Shown: positions 7,909 to 15,426 of the stretch, piece after piece
Position numbering within the stretch: the stretch's first letter is position 1
How the letters are laid out: every line of letters starts with the position of its first letter
Virus record (IMG/VR): IMGVR_UViG_3300045739_000037
Coordinates: 1-38,150 of that record
Direction: 5' to 3' (one strand)
DNA length: 38,150 bases
From: a virus
Notes under the pieces: generated by a model
What the model was told of the DNA's origin: nothing
Seen by the model: the letters and a program-made list of their open reading frames with translations, nothing else
The model's database searches: none
Made by a program: the position numbers and the translations under genes

Positions 7909-8354
7909 GTAATTACCTCCGTAAAAATCACTCCATAATTTGCCATATGCCACCACTCACCAGGTCGAAGTTGGATTTTGCTAGTAGTAGCAGCCGCACC
8001 AATGTTTAGGTACGCAGATTCAGCAGTGTCTTTATTAAAAATGCTTGCAGCCAAGCGACTTCCACTGGCAGCTAATGCAGTACCAGAAGCGGAGCCAGCA
8101 GTCACTTCGGTAACTGTAGCAGAAGATACAACAACAGGAGTAGAGTTGACAGGAACGGTCTCACCATCAAGAGTAACCTTAACATCATTACTTTGCGTAC
8201 CTTTAGAAATGTCATTAATATCAACATCAGGAATGGAGTCAGCAATAAAATGCTGAACTAACGCACCACCATCGTCAGTAACCTTTACCGGATAATCATC
8301 ATTGGTATCGGCATCGAACGAAGTCTTTTTATTGGTTACGGTCTGCGAACCCAT
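7857..8354 (-). CDS. Capsid-fibre or head-fibre-like protein
   Basis: 165 residues, ATG 8354 after GGAGGAG. The N-terminal half is Asp/Thr/Val-rich with DFA-type repeats (YPVKVTDDGG; ADSIPDVDIND; NDVKVTLDGETVPV). The C-terminal half has 'SAYLNIGAAATTSKIQLRPG' then Glu-Trp-Trp-His and a closing Val-rich strand pair. That last pattern (x-L-x-I-G-x-A-A-T, L-x-P-G-E) is a recurrent small beta-sandwich in phage head or receptor-binding proteins. It directly follows the portal gene with a 3-bp gap. No signal peptide. The assignment is from pattern and position. Confidence 0.65.
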   Translation of the reverse strand: MGSQTVTNKKTSFDADTNDDYPVKVTDDGGALVQHFIADSIPDVDINDISKGTQSNDVKVTLDGETVPVNSTPVVVSSATVTEVTAGSASGTALAASGSRLAASIFNKDTAESAYLNIGAAATTSKIQLRPGEWWHMANYGVIFTEVITCIRGGSQDVTLVVVSG

Positions 8355-8357
8355 CGT

Positions 8358-10649
8358 TTACTCCTCCACATCAGTAACGGTTGCGCCAGCCATGTTGCCG
8401 GCTGCGTCTCGCATCACCTCCACCACTCTGGTTTTAGCATCATTATCAATCGGAGCTATCACCACTTGTGGTCGACCACCACTATCCTCCCTGTTTGCTT
8501 TTAAGACTTCGGCCTGAACTTGAAGTTCTTTTATCCTTTGGTCACCTTGCATAGCTTGAGCTTTAAAGCCCATTTCAGTTTTCATCTTATAGATGTCAGC
8601 TTGAAATTCCTTAAACATTATCTGCATCTTCTGAAGGTTAAGATTTGCTTCGTTTTGAGCCTTCTGCTGCTCAATCATAAGCTCACCCTGGACCTTCTGA
8701 TAATCATTATGAAGCTCACCTTGAATCTTTTGCATCTGAGCCTGAAAGTCTTGTTGAGCTTTTTGCATCTCAAACTGTTGCTTCTGTTGTTCAGATTGCA
8801 TCTTGAATTCGAGTTCCTTCATCTTCGGGTCAGGTGGAGGTGGCTGCTGAGCCTGTTGCTGTCTTTCCTGCTCTGCCTTCTCCAGTGCCGCTTCAAAAGT
8901 GCTCTCGAGGGGTCTGCCGGCGTTAAAAGAGCGAATGCCAAACATGAGAATTTCACCAAACACCTCGAAGAGTGCTGGATTCATTTGTGCCATGCCTTGG
9001 AACTGCTGCATAAACTGCCCAACGCCATTTAAGAAGTTAATTCTATCTTCACGCTCTAAGCGTTCATCAATAGCGATTGTGGAATCTGTCTCAATCTCGA
9101 TTCGGTAGCTACGAAGAGTATCATCTTCAAGAAGGGTCATAGCGTCTTCAAACGGTATGTTTTGAGAGTCAATCTGAAACTCTTGCCCACTCATCTGTCT
9201 AATGTTTTCAACATCAAACTTCTCAGCTACGATTTCGCAAATAAGACCGATTAAATCCTTTGCAAAACGCTGAACCTCTTGTTGCCGGTCAGTAAGTCTA
9301 AGAGTAGCAAACTGTCCTTTAATCTGTTGAGCGGTAGCGGTGTCGCCAGGATTTGAGCTTCCACGAATAATATCGCTCATGCCTGTAATTTCATACAGGT
9401 CACCTTTTAGCCTATCCCTAGCAGAATAAAGCTGCATAAGCGTGTTTGCCATTTCTTCAGTGGGCAAAACGTCTAATACACCTTTAAAACCACCGGATTG
9501 AGCAAAACCAACCCAGTCCTGAACAGGTTCTAAGTAGTTTTCACTTCCGTTATCAATAATATTAACTAAAGTGGTACAACTTGCGTCATAAGCTCCAACA
9601 AAACGAATAACGTCTTCAAGGAGCATGATACGCTTAGTGAGAACTTCCAGTTCTTCAGCTAAATTCTGGTAAATCGAGAAATCGGGGCTAGGAATAAGAG
9701 AATCAGTAGTTGTGGTAGCTAAAAGAGGACGTGGGCAGGGAAAGAAGTCACGAAGTTCAAGTGGGTCTTCATCTTTTCTTAAAAATCCGTCTTTCTTTAG
9801 CTTAGAAAGGTGGTAGCGAAAGCCAGAATCCTTATCCCAGATTTCATATACAATACCCTTCTTAAAAAACGGCTTACTTTCGGCATCACCAGTATCTTGT
9901 TCGGCTGAAATGTCTTCAACGGAAGTATCTTCTAGTAAATCCTTAGTGAATACTTTGCCAAACTCCTCTACCGCCTCTTCATACGTTAAAGCAACACGAC
10001 GAGCTACCCAACGAACCTCATCCCACACACGGGCTGGGTTATGAAGGAAGTCTTTCCAATGTACATAGTCAACAACGGTACTCTCACTTATTAATTCTTC
10101 ATGAATATAATAAATTCCGTCCTCATCTTCCTGAATTTCGACATCTTCTGGAAGTTCAATGTCGACATCTTCCTCTAAATCGATTCGCTGCTCGTCAAAA
10201 ACGGGTTCATACCGCACCCAGGCTTGGCCTTGGCCGGCTAAAAGATAATCATCTCGACACTGCTTCATAACAAGGTCGAAATCAAAGTCTTCAATCTGAA
10301 AATGTGCAGACGATTCCAGAATTTGAGCCGCAGCCCTCCCTACGGGGTCATTATCTGGAAACCGTCTGCGAGCCACTACTTTTGGAGTTCTAGAATATAG
10401 TGCAGGTTGTAGTGTCTGCACATTTGACCAGAGTATGTTATATGCTACCGAAATATCTTTTCCGCCCTTCTGTTCACGGTTCTTATACCTCTGAACAATA
10501 CGGGCACTTTTATCTACCCAATCCTTATAGGGCTTATCGTCTTCCGCTCTTTCTATCTCTGCAATCCAACGCTTGACTTCAGCGTCTATGGAACCGTCTT
10601 CAATATCCTCTACGCTATCCACTTGGTCATAATCAGCCGCTTCACTCAT
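8358..10649 (-). CDS. Portal protein (P22-type)
   Basis: 763 residues, long for a portal and like the P22 class. The N-terminal region (IERAEDDKPYKDWVDKSARI then NREQ and VAYNILWSNVQTLQPALYSR) is the classic entry of this family; the body carries the stem and wing, with 'SSNPGDTATAQQIKGQFATL' at about residues 430-450. The C-terminal 160 residues are a Gln/Glu/Lys-rich long coiled coil with a Pro-rich break (QQPPPPDPK), matching the barrel extension of long portals. The protein forms the dodecameric ring at one capsid vertex through which DNA is packed. Its ATG overlaps the large terminase stop by one base (TGATG). Confidence 0.93.
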   Translation of the reverse strand: MSEAADYDQVDSVEDIEDGSIDAEVKRWIAEIERAEDDKPYKDWVDKSARIVQRYKNREQKGGKDISVAYNILWSNVQTLQPALYSRTPKVVARRRFPDNDPVGRAAAQILESSAHFQIEDFDFDLVMKQCRDDYLLAGQGQAWVRYEPVFDEQRIDLEEDVDIELPEDVEIQEDEDGIYYIHEELISESTVVDYVHWKDFLHNPARVWDEVRWVARRVALTYEEAVEEFGKVFTKDLLEDTSVEDISAEQDTGDAESKPFFKKGIVYEIWDKDSGFRYHLSKLKKDGFLRKDEDPLELRDFFPCPRPLLATTTTDSLIPSPDFSIYQNLAEELEVLTKRIMLLEDVIRFVGAYDASCTTLVNIIDNGSENYLEPVQDWVGFAQSGGFKGVLDVLPTEEMANTLMQLYSARDRLKGDLYEITGMSDIIRGSSNPGDTATAQQIKGQFATLRLTDRQQEVQRFAKDLIGLICEIVAEKFDVENIRQMSGQEFQIDSQNIPFEDAMTLLEDDTLRSYRIEIETDSTIAIDERLEREDRINFLNGVGQFMQQFQGMAQMNPALFEVFGEILMFGIRSFNAGRPLESTFEAALEKAEQERQQQAQQPPPPDPKMKELEFKMQSEQQKQQFEMQKAQQDFQAQMQKIQGELHNDYQKVQGELMIEQQKAQNEANLNLQKMQIMFKEFQADIYKMKTEMGFKAQAMQGDQRIKELQVQAEVLKANREDSGGRPQVVIAPIDNDAKTRVVEVMRDAAGNMAGATVTDVEE

Positions 10650-12163
10650 CAGTATTCCCTCCGAAATTCCGTTTTCTTTTGCCTGTCAATCCCTTCCTGG
10701 ATTTCCCAAAGGTCGTTTAACGTCAACTCACCCAAGGTTTTACCCTTAACTGGCTCATTATATGTAGCAGCAGAAGGACGACTCATACATGCGTATCTGA
10801 CCATGTCAGGCATGTGGTCGTCACCTCTGGTGTCTGCGTCTTCGACCTTCTTTTCATCATGCTGAAGAGCAGGAAGGGTACGGATGGTCTCCGTGCAGGT
10901 AGTAAAAAAGTAGAGAAGGGGCGTGAATTTCTCATTCGGCCCATACTCTTCCGCTTCTTCTCTGTCAAGATAAGAATACTCGTCTACCTCCCCTACTAAC
11001 CTACCTCGAACAGCGTTCCATCCAGCTACTCTAGCATTATCAGCTGGTCTAACAGGTAAACCAGCTTTTCGCATCTGTTCAGCTATAGATGGACCTCCGT
11101 CCTCCTTCCAACACGCAGGGTCAAGAACAGTGTATGAAATATTCTCCCCTTGTCCAGTCCTTGATAGAACACCTTTACCAACGTCTTTAGGAGGCATTTT
11201 AAGTCCAACATTTGGTTTTAACTGACCATTTTCATCTTTTGGAGCACCATACCACTCCCGATACATAATCAAACTTCCTGCTGGATACCGACAAACGGTG
11301 TTTTTATCAATATAACCATCACTCACAGCAAACCACCCAAATCCAAAGGGTTTAAAAGAACCCCAGTCACCGGCTCTAAATCGACTCCAGTGAGCTGGGA
11401 TTCTAAAGGGTTTTACAACATGTTTATCTAACGAAAATTCAGGGAAATATGCACCTGTAATGGCATCCCAATCGCCGTCTAGCCAAGCACGAACTAGCTC
11501 AGGAGAACCAACTCCTTTAAGTCGGTTAATGTAAAGAGGGTCACGCTCTAATAGAATCTTATTATCCTGCACCTTAGACCGTATAAACATCCTAGTCATG
11601 CCGGACTCAGAATCATCAAGAGGGGAAAGCCCAAGAGGATTGTGGTCTATGAAGTATTTTTTGACCCACATGTGACCTGGACCCCCAGGGTTGGCAGTAG
11701 CCCGTATTCGCTTAGTAGGGACATCTGCTTCTGCCCATCTGAGACACGCTTTTAGCTGATTATATCCATCTGCTGTGGGCCATTGAGTTAACTCGTCCCA
11801 TCCTTGCCAAGGGTAAGCGTGACCCTGGTATCTGCTTGCATCCCTGGTATATTCAAGATACCGCATTCTAAGTCTAGCACCATTCGGCCAGGTCCAGTCT
11901 CTATCTTTTTCCCTCCAAGTAGCTTCCGTTTGAGGGAAGACCGAATGGGACCGTTGAACAAGCTCCGCAAGCTCTGGATAAGTTCTTCTAAAGAGGATTC
12001 CTTGCCAGTGTCGTCCATACTTAGGTACGTCTTGAAGGTAGTCTCCAAGCAAATAGTCTGATTTTCCGCCACCTCTAGCTCCCCCAAATAATAGCTCGTC
12101 AACCCATGTAGCCTCACAAGCATCAGCTTGAGGCCCCTTCTGAGGTGACCAAGCTCCAACCAT
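10649..12163 (-). CDS. terL: Terminase large subunit
   Basis: 504 residues. This is the packaging motor ATPase with a C-terminal nuclease. The Walker A motif is GGARGGGKS (27-35). The Walker B element with its catalytic acid is Trp-Asp-Glu-Leu-Thr-Gln (D123/E124). A coupling motif follows at ATANPGGPGH (155-164). The RNase H-like nuclease begins at FRAGDWGSF with its first acidic residue at D266. Length and motif order are complete. It follows the small terminase and a 92-residue protein and is followed directly by the portal. Which packaging type is used (headful or cohesive end) cannot be told from sequence alone; the circular assembly would suit headful packaging with permuted ends. Confidence 0.95.
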   Translation of the reverse strand: MVGAWSPQKGPQADACEATWVDELLFGGARGGGKSDYLLGDYLQDVPKYGRHWQGILFRRTYPELAELVQRSHSVFPQTEATWREKDRDWTWPNGARLRMRYLEYTRDASRYQGHAYPWQGWDELTQWPTADGYNQLKACLRWAEADVPTKRIRATANPGGPGHMWVKKYFIDHNPLGLSPLDDSESGMTRMFIRSKVQDNKILLERDPLYINRLKGVGSPELVRAWLDGDWDAITGAYFPEFSLDKHVVKPFRIPAHWSRFRAGDWGSFKPFGFGWFAVSDGYIDKNTVCRYPAGSLIMYREWYGAPKDENGQLKPNVGLKMPPKDVGKGVLSRTGQGENISYTVLDPACWKEDGGPSIAEQMRKAGLPVRPADNARVAGWNAVRGRLVGEVDEYSYLDREEAEEYGPNEKFTPLLYFFTTCTETIRTLPALQHDEKKVEDADTRGDDHMPDMVRYACMSRPSAATYNEPVKGKTLGELTLNDLWEIQEGIDRQKKTEFRREY

Positions 12164-12166
12164 TAT

Positions 12167-12445
12167 TTAACAATCCCCCGAATCGGATTTAACAAATTTA
12201 CGAAGCAACTGCTTTACATCCAACACCTTATGGTCACTATCAAGAGATACATGATTTACAACCTTCGCTATCTCTCTCACTAGCTCCCTATACTCAGTAC
12301 ATTCTTTTTGATACTGCTTCTTTAAGGCCCTTAAACTAGCCAGAGCACATCTGTCCCTCTGGTCTATCTCCTTTAGAGTCTTCTCCTTCGCATCCTTAAT
12401 CGAATCATATGTAGGCTTCAAATATACCTTCCGCTCATCCGTCAT
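12167..12445 (-). CDS. Helical protein between terminase subunits
   Basis: 92 residues from ATG 12445, chosen because GAGGAGAGGG lies just upstream; a longer frame to 12538 lies wholly inside the small terminase gene. It overlaps that gene by 11 bp and stops 3 bp before the large terminase start. It is all helical and highly charged (DAKEKTLKEIDQRDRCALAS, then KKQYQKECTEYRELVREIAK), with Asp-rich turns. No domain is recognised; position suggests a packaging accessory. Confidence 0.65.
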   Translation of the reverse strand: MTDERKVYLKPTYDSIKDAKEKTLKEIDQRDRCALASLRALKKQYQKECTEYRELVREIAKVVNHVSLDSDHKVLDVKQLLRKFVKSDSGDC

Positions 12446-13142
12446 CGCCCTCTCCTCTACTATCAAGAAGAACCTGTTTTCTCCTATCCATCTCAGCTTC
12501 CCACTCCTCTCTAGAAAGCTGTTTCGGACCATCAACAAAGCCCTTCCCCTTATTCAACGTCACTTCCAAACTATGCCTCTCATTCCAGCCAGCTTGGCAC
12601 TTCATCCAAAAAAAACTACTCGCATTATCACCCGCTATAGCCCTCCTAAAAATCCCATCAGCTACAGCAGCATTCGCCATCTGCCTCGCCATAGCCATAG
12701 CATCCCCTAACCGATTCTTTAACGTCTGATGACTAACCCCTATAGCCTTCGCTATAACCTCATTTTGAAGACCCAACATCGCCATCCTCACAACCAACTC
12801 CTTATACTCCCTCTGATTCAACTTATTAGTCCCACATAACTGCCACGGCTTCGTCAGACTCTTAACCTCATCCCGCTCAGGAACCCTCAAAAATAACTCC
12901 CCACTAGGGTCAATCCTAACCTCCTTCGCATCCAACTTAACCCCATTCATAACTATACCCTCAATATCTAACTGCCCATCATTATCAATAGGTACTTGAA
13001 TAGATTGCTCATTATTAGATTCAGTAGTGGTTGGAGAGGGGATAACGCCGCCGTTGGAAAAATTTTTTCGGTTCGATACCCCAGGGGGGTCTATAACATC
13101 GTTTGAATTAAGAGGCAGAGAGGGAGTATCAGGCTTTTTCAT
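12435..13142 (-). CDS. terS: Terminase small subunit
   Basis: 235 residues. It binds phage DNA and loads the large subunit. The helix-turn-helix is clear: NEVIAKAIGVSHQTLKNRL (about residues 122-140), followed by a helical oligomerisation region with Met-Ala repeats and 'SSFFWMKCQAGWNERHSLEV', which resembles the x-F-W-x-K-x-x-x-G-W-x-E signature of small terminases. The N-terminal 90 residues are polar and unstructured-looking (Ser/Asn/Pro-rich) and longer than usual. The ATG at 13142 has only a distant AGGGA, so the true start could be internal. It is the first terminase gene after the control region. Confidence 0.85.
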   Translation of the reverse strand: MKKPDTPSLPLNSNDVIDPPGVSNRKNFSNGGVIPSPTTTESNNEQSIQVPIDNDGQLDIEGIVMNGVKLDAKEVRIDPSGELFLRVPERDEVKSLTKPWQLCGTNKLNQREYKELVVRMAMLGLQNEVIAKAIGVSHQTLKNRLGDAMAMARQMANAAVADGIFRRAIAGDNASSFFWMKCQAGWNERHSLEVTLNKGKGFVDGPKQLSREEWEAEMDRRKQVLLDSRGEGDDG

Positions 13143-13278
13143 AACAGTGTTAAGTTCCCTAGAAATCTAATTCTCTTCCCTAAAGAGGGATAACCTACTG
13201 TATACACGGTACTAGTGTTACGGTTTCGCTTGAAGCTCAACCGATTGGGTAGGTTAAAAAGTAGAGAGGAGAGAGAGA

Positions 13279-13292
13279 AAGAATATATTCTT
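13279..13292. promoter_or_regulatory. 14-bp perfect palindrome
   Basis: AAGAATATATTCTT is identical to its reverse complement. It lies about 140 bp upstream of the small terminase start and its centre is 41 bp (about four helical turns) from the centre of the palindrome at 13317-13336. A dimeric regulator operator is a reasonable guess. Confidence 0.5.
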
Positions 13293-13316
13293 GTACATCT
13301 ATCCTGTTCTACTTAG

Positions 13317-13336
13317 CAAACTAATATATTAGTTTG
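13317..13336. promoter_or_regulatory. 20-bp perfect palindrome, putative operator
   Basis: CAAACTAATATATTAGTTTG is a perfect 20-bp inverted repeat. It covers the possible -10 hexamer (TATTAG on the minus strand) of a late promoter, so a bound protein could block or place the polymerase. It has no T tract and is not a good terminator. Confidence 0.55.
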
Positions 13337-13387
13337 TTAGGATAAGCAAGTATCTAATTGCTAGTGAGTAATGATATTGGGTAGTTA

Positions 13388-13567
13388 TCACTTATCTTGT
13401 TTGAGAAGCTCAGCTAATTTCTTTCTAGCTGATTCGGTGGAAGTATCGAAGCTGCCTTTGATACTCTTTCTGTGTCTTCTCTGTCTTGGTATGTAGACTC
13501 CGTAATGTTTTCTGACGTTGTCAGATATTCTGTCTGGATTGACTGAGTCTGTGTGATTCTTTGTCAT
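13388..13567 (-). CDS. Small basic protein, 59 residues
   Basis: An ORF from ATG 13567 that reads MTKNHTDSVNPDRISDNVRK and continues with a basic segment (PRQRRHRKSIKG) and a helical C-terminus (SARKKLAELLKQ). It is the first minus-strand gene at the divergence point. No clear ribosome-binding site precedes the ATG, although an AACTAAACTAG stretch like the early leader repeat lies there. The basic character and position next to operators suggest a small DNA- or RNA-binding regulator, which is inference only. Confidence 0.5.
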   Translation of the reverse strand: MTKNHTDSVNPDRISDNVRKHYGVYIPRQRRHRKSIKGSFDTSTESARKKLAELLKQDK

Positions 13568-13633
13568 ATCTAGTTTAGTTCAGCCGGCACTTGTTCAGCC
13601 TATACTAATTTTTGGATTACGCAAGACATTTTC

Positions 13634-13663
13634 ACTATGCAAAGATTTCATAGCTGATATTAC
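13634..13663. repeat. 30-bp direct repeat, copy 1 (operator-like)
   Basis: Begins ACTATGCAAAGATTTCATAG and shares 24 of 30 positions with 13703-13732. Inside it CTATG and CATAG form an inverted pair separated by nine bases, suggesting a binding site for a dimeric protein. Confidence 0.6.
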
Positions 13664-13702
13664 TCGACTCTTTTTTTCTCTCCTCTACTTTCAGGTAGTT
13701 AT

Positions 13703-13732
13703 ACTATGCAAAGTTTGCGTAGCTGAAATCAT
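13703..13732. repeat. 30-bp direct repeat, copy 2 (operator-like)
   Basis: Begins ACTATGCAAAGTTTGCGTAG. The start is 69 bp from copy 1. The inverted pair is CTATGC and GCGTAG, one mismatch from perfect. The half-site ACTATGCAAAG and the following TAGCTGA are kept exactly in both copies, while the bases between vary. Confidence 0.6.
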
Positions 13733-13786
13733 TAGGTTATTTCTTTTCTTCCTTGCATCTTTTTTCTTTCCTTTCTGCTCCTATTA

Positions 13787-13802
13787 TGTAAATATATTTA
13801 CA
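13787..13802. promoter_or_regulatory. 16-bp perfect palindrome before first early gene
   Basis: TGTAAATATATTTACA is a perfect inverted repeat 46 bp upstream of the first early start codon. It overlaps AT-rich sequence that could serve as a -10 element (TATTAT at 13782). Like the two late-side palindromes its centre is ATATAT. Confidence 0.55.
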
Positions 13803-13847
13803 GATAGACCGATAGTTCTATTAACATTACCCAAAGGAGAATACATT

Positions 13848-14429
13848 ATGAATACCTATTATGTAACACCAAATGAGAATCCGGAGCTTTGGAAAATAGC
13901 TAAGGCAGTAGGCTATAAGGGCAAGAAACTAACAGCACAACCATTTAAAGGGCCTATGAGTCTCAACTCTTATTGGTCTGGCGGGAGTAAAGATAATTGG
14001 AGCTTTTATAATCTTGACTCAGGTCAGATTAGTACAGTTAGTCAAAATGGCACTCCTTTTGACGGTAAAGATTATGGCCTCTCTGAGCTTCCTGAAAATG
14101 TCTGTTTAGTTAATCATTGCTGCTTTTGTGGAAAATACTCTTGCGAACTCTATTTTCCACAGTCTCAGATAACTAAGCTGCTAGGTGAAGCTCCAGACAT
14201 TTCAGAAGACGAGTCAATCATAATTGATTACACTTGTGCTCTCAAGTCGAGTTATGCTGGCGTTAAGAATTATCGCTTTGTTAAAGCTAAGAGAGCTACC
14301 GGCATAACCGAAGAACGCTGGAACGCTGCCAAGCAAAGCTGTATTGAGAAAAAATGGCTTAATAAAGCCGGAGCTATCACCCCAAAGGGCAGAAATATGA
14401 GACAACGCCCTGCCGGTTCAGTTTACTAA
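13848..14429 (+). CDS. Early phage protein, unknown function
   Basis: 193 residues, ATG 13848 with AAAGGAG upstream. The start (MNTYYVTPNENPELWKIAKA), the SYWSGGSKDNWSFYNLDSG segment (about residues 42-60) and VNHCCFCGKYSCELYF (about 89-104) belong to a protein I recognise as common in uncultured phages but without a known role. A final basic segment (TPKGRNMRQRPAG) may bind nucleic acid. There are five Cys, two in a CFCGK cluster. First gene of the early arm and followed by a structured intergenic cassette. Function not known. Confidence 0.75.
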   Translation: MNTYYVTPNENPELWKIAKAVGYKGKKLTAQPFKGPMSLNSYWSGGSKDNWSFYNLDSGQISTVSQNGTPFDGKDYGLSELPENVCLVNHCCFCGKYSCELYFPQSQITKLLGEAPDISEDESIIIDYTCALKSSYAGVKNYRFVKAKRATGITEERWNAAKQSCIEKKWLNKAGAITPKGRNMRQRPAGSVY

Positions 14430-14438
14430 GCACTATTT

Positions 14439-14497
14439 GAGTCTGTCACACTGTGGCAGTCTCATGTTTTGCTTAACTAAACTTAGGAGAATACCCA
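14439..14497 (+). promoter_or_regulatory. Hairpin-plus-leader cassette, copy 1
   Basis: An 11-bp stem (one mismatch, one G-U) with an ACT loop at 14439-14463, followed by ATGTTTTGCTTAAC, AAACTTAGGAG and a start codon at 14498. The 33 bases after the stem are the same in copy 2 at 14838. The T-rich stretch after the stem suggests a weak intrinsic terminator or attenuator joined to a strong ribosome-binding site. Confidence 0.7.
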
Positions 14498-14803
14498 ATG
14501 ACATTTACTAAACACATCATGAAGTATAGGAGTTCCGGCCATACATTCACTATGGACGTTGTACCTGTTAGAGAGCACGGGAAAAAGAGCATAATCGGAC
14601 TAAAGATAGTTCAATCACGCTATAAGGAAGAGACTATAGACGGTGTTCCTTATGTCTTTGGCTATGGTGCTGATTATGAGTGCTGCTTCCGTTTCTTTGA
14701 TAAGGTTATTAGGAGCGAAAAGAAACTAGCCTTAGAAGCAGATAGGCTAATCGCTGAAAACCACTCTTTCATTGAAGGATGGAAGCCATACGAAATTAAT
14801 TAG
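14498..14803 (+). CDS. Early hypothetical protein, 101 residues
   Basis: 101 residues starting 6-8 bases after the AGGAG of the leader cassette. Alternating strands (GHTFTMDVVPVRE, KSIIGLKIVQSRY) are followed by a helix (KKLALEADRLIAENH). No signal peptide, metal motif or catalytic signature. It lies between two copies of the hairpin cassette and so is expressed as its own unit. Unknown family. Confidence 0.7.
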   Translation: MTFTKHIMKYRSSGHTFTMDVVPVREHGKKSIIGLKIVQSRYKEETIDGVPYVFGYGADYECCFRFFDKVIRSEKKLALEADRLIAENHSFIEGWKPYEIN

Positions 14804-14812
14804 GCAAGGTTT

Positions 14813-14871
14813 GCCAGCGCCTCACTGAGGCTCTGGCATGTTTTGCTTAACTAAACTTAGGAGAATACCCC
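14813..14871 (+). promoter_or_regulatory. Hairpin-plus-leader cassette, copy 2
   Basis: GCCAGCGCCTC, loop ACT, GAGGCTCTGGC (14813-14837): an 11-bp stem with one mismatch, then the same ATGTTTTGCTTAAC and AAACTTAGGAG as copy 1. The stem arms differ from copy 1 at many positions but still pair, and the loop is kept, which supports a real RNA structure. Confidence 0.7.
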
Positions 14872-15117
14872 ATGAAACTTAAAAGAATCAGAAAGACATC
14901 CGCTCAAGAGCTAACGCTCAACACTGGAGCAGTTGTGCTCATTAGCTACAGCACTCCCGTTGCTGCCTTCCTTCCCGGCGATGGATGGTATAAAACTGAA
15001 AAGAAATGGAGTTCCACTACATCAAAGCAGGTGAATCAATGGCTAAAAGAAAACGACGTTTTTGATTTAGCTAAGACCAAACCTCAAACATTCTTTGATT
15101 CTTTGATAGGAGACTAA
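14872..15117 (+). CDS. DUF8033-like small protein
   Basis: 81 residues, ATG 14872 with AGGAG upstream. The central 'STPVAAF', then WYKTEKKWSSTTSKQVNQWL (about residues 45-64) matches a small phage and plasmid family (DUF8033-like) in which a Thr-Thr-Ser-Lys-His/Gln-x-x-x-Trp-Leu motif is kept. No function is known for the family. It follows the second leader cassette and is followed, 3 bp later, by a 55-residue gene with its own AGGAG. Confidence 0.7.
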   Translation: MKLKRIRKTSAQELTLNTGAVVLISYSTPVAAFLPGDGWYKTEKKWSSTTSKQVNQWLKENDVFDLAKTKPQTFFDSLIGD

Positions 15118-15120
15118 CCC

Positions 15121-15288
15121 ATGAAGCATGAGTCTAGGATTTTAAATACTGTTCTAATTGAATTCAAGCGTCGTATAGTCAAACCAGACCAGGACTATAT
15201 GGCAGAATTAGCTAAAATACAGCGTGAGACGGATTCTAAGAGGTTTTTTAAGAAAATACATGCTATGAGCCAAGTTAAGCCAAAATAA
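15121..15288 (+). CDS. Small basic helical protein, 55 residues
   Basis: ATG 15121, nine bases after AGGAG, ends TAA 15286-15288. The sequence begins MKHESRILNTVLIEFKRRIV and is all helix with a Lys/Arg excess (DSKRFFKKIHAMSQVKPK at the end). It sits in frame between two recognisable early genes with almost no spacing, so I take it as real. Function unknown. Confidence 0.55.
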   Translation: MKHESRILNTVLIEFKRRIVKPDQDYMAELAKIQRETDSKRFFKKIHAMSQVKPK

Positions 15289-15291
15289 GCC

Positions 15292-15426
15292 ATGTGTAAG
15301 CCTACAAACGATATGACAAGGGGAGAGTTGATAGCTTTTATCGAGTCTCTAAGAAAGGAGATTCAAAGACTAGTTCAGGAAAACGCTGAGCTTCGAAGGG
15401 CTATCACTTCCCTTTTATCTTCTTAG
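15292..15426 (+). CDS. Short leucine-zipper-like protein, 44 residues
   Basis: From ATG 15292, three bases after the previous stop, to TAG 15424-15426. The core (ELIAFIESLRKEIQRLVQEN) has Leu/Ile at heptad positions and looks like a dimerising coiled coil. No strong ribosome-binding site, so it may depend on coupling to the gene before. Its end overlaps the convergent gene by 23 bp. Confidence 0.45.
   Translation: MCKPTNDMTRGELIAFIESLRKEIQRLVQENAELRRAITSLLSS

Larger units (their letters stand above)
13143..13387. promoter_or_regulatory. Upstream control region of the late arm
   Basis: 245 bp without a gene, between the small terminase and a 59-residue minus-strand ORF. It holds two AT-rich perfect palindromes listed separately and a purine-rich run (13261-13280). 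On the minus strand TTGCTT, 17 bp, TATTAG is a possible weak sigma-70-type promoter whose -10 element falls inside the 20-bp palindrome. No tRNA or structured RNA is seen. Confidence 0.5.
13568..13847. promoter_or_regulatory. Divergent early control region
   Basis: 280 bp without a gene separating the two arms. It contains two 30-bp imperfect direct repeats (13634 and 13703), pyrimidine-rich tracts (13671-13690, 13741-13780), a 16-bp palindrome just upstream of the first early gene and, at 13829-13840, a CCAAAGGAGAATA ribosome-binding site for that gene. I could not fit a convincing -35/-10 pair. This is the likely switch between early and late transcription. Confidence 0.6.

Noticed and set aside
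8520-9032. Plus-strand Leu-rich frame opposite the portal coiled coil
   Set aside because: The Leu/His/Phe bias is the complement of Gln/Lys/Glu-rich coiled-coil codons, not a membrane protein.
13143-13847. tRNA or CRISPR in the large non-coding region
   Set aside because: No cloverleaf or regularly spaced repeats; the two repeats are operator-like and occur only twice.
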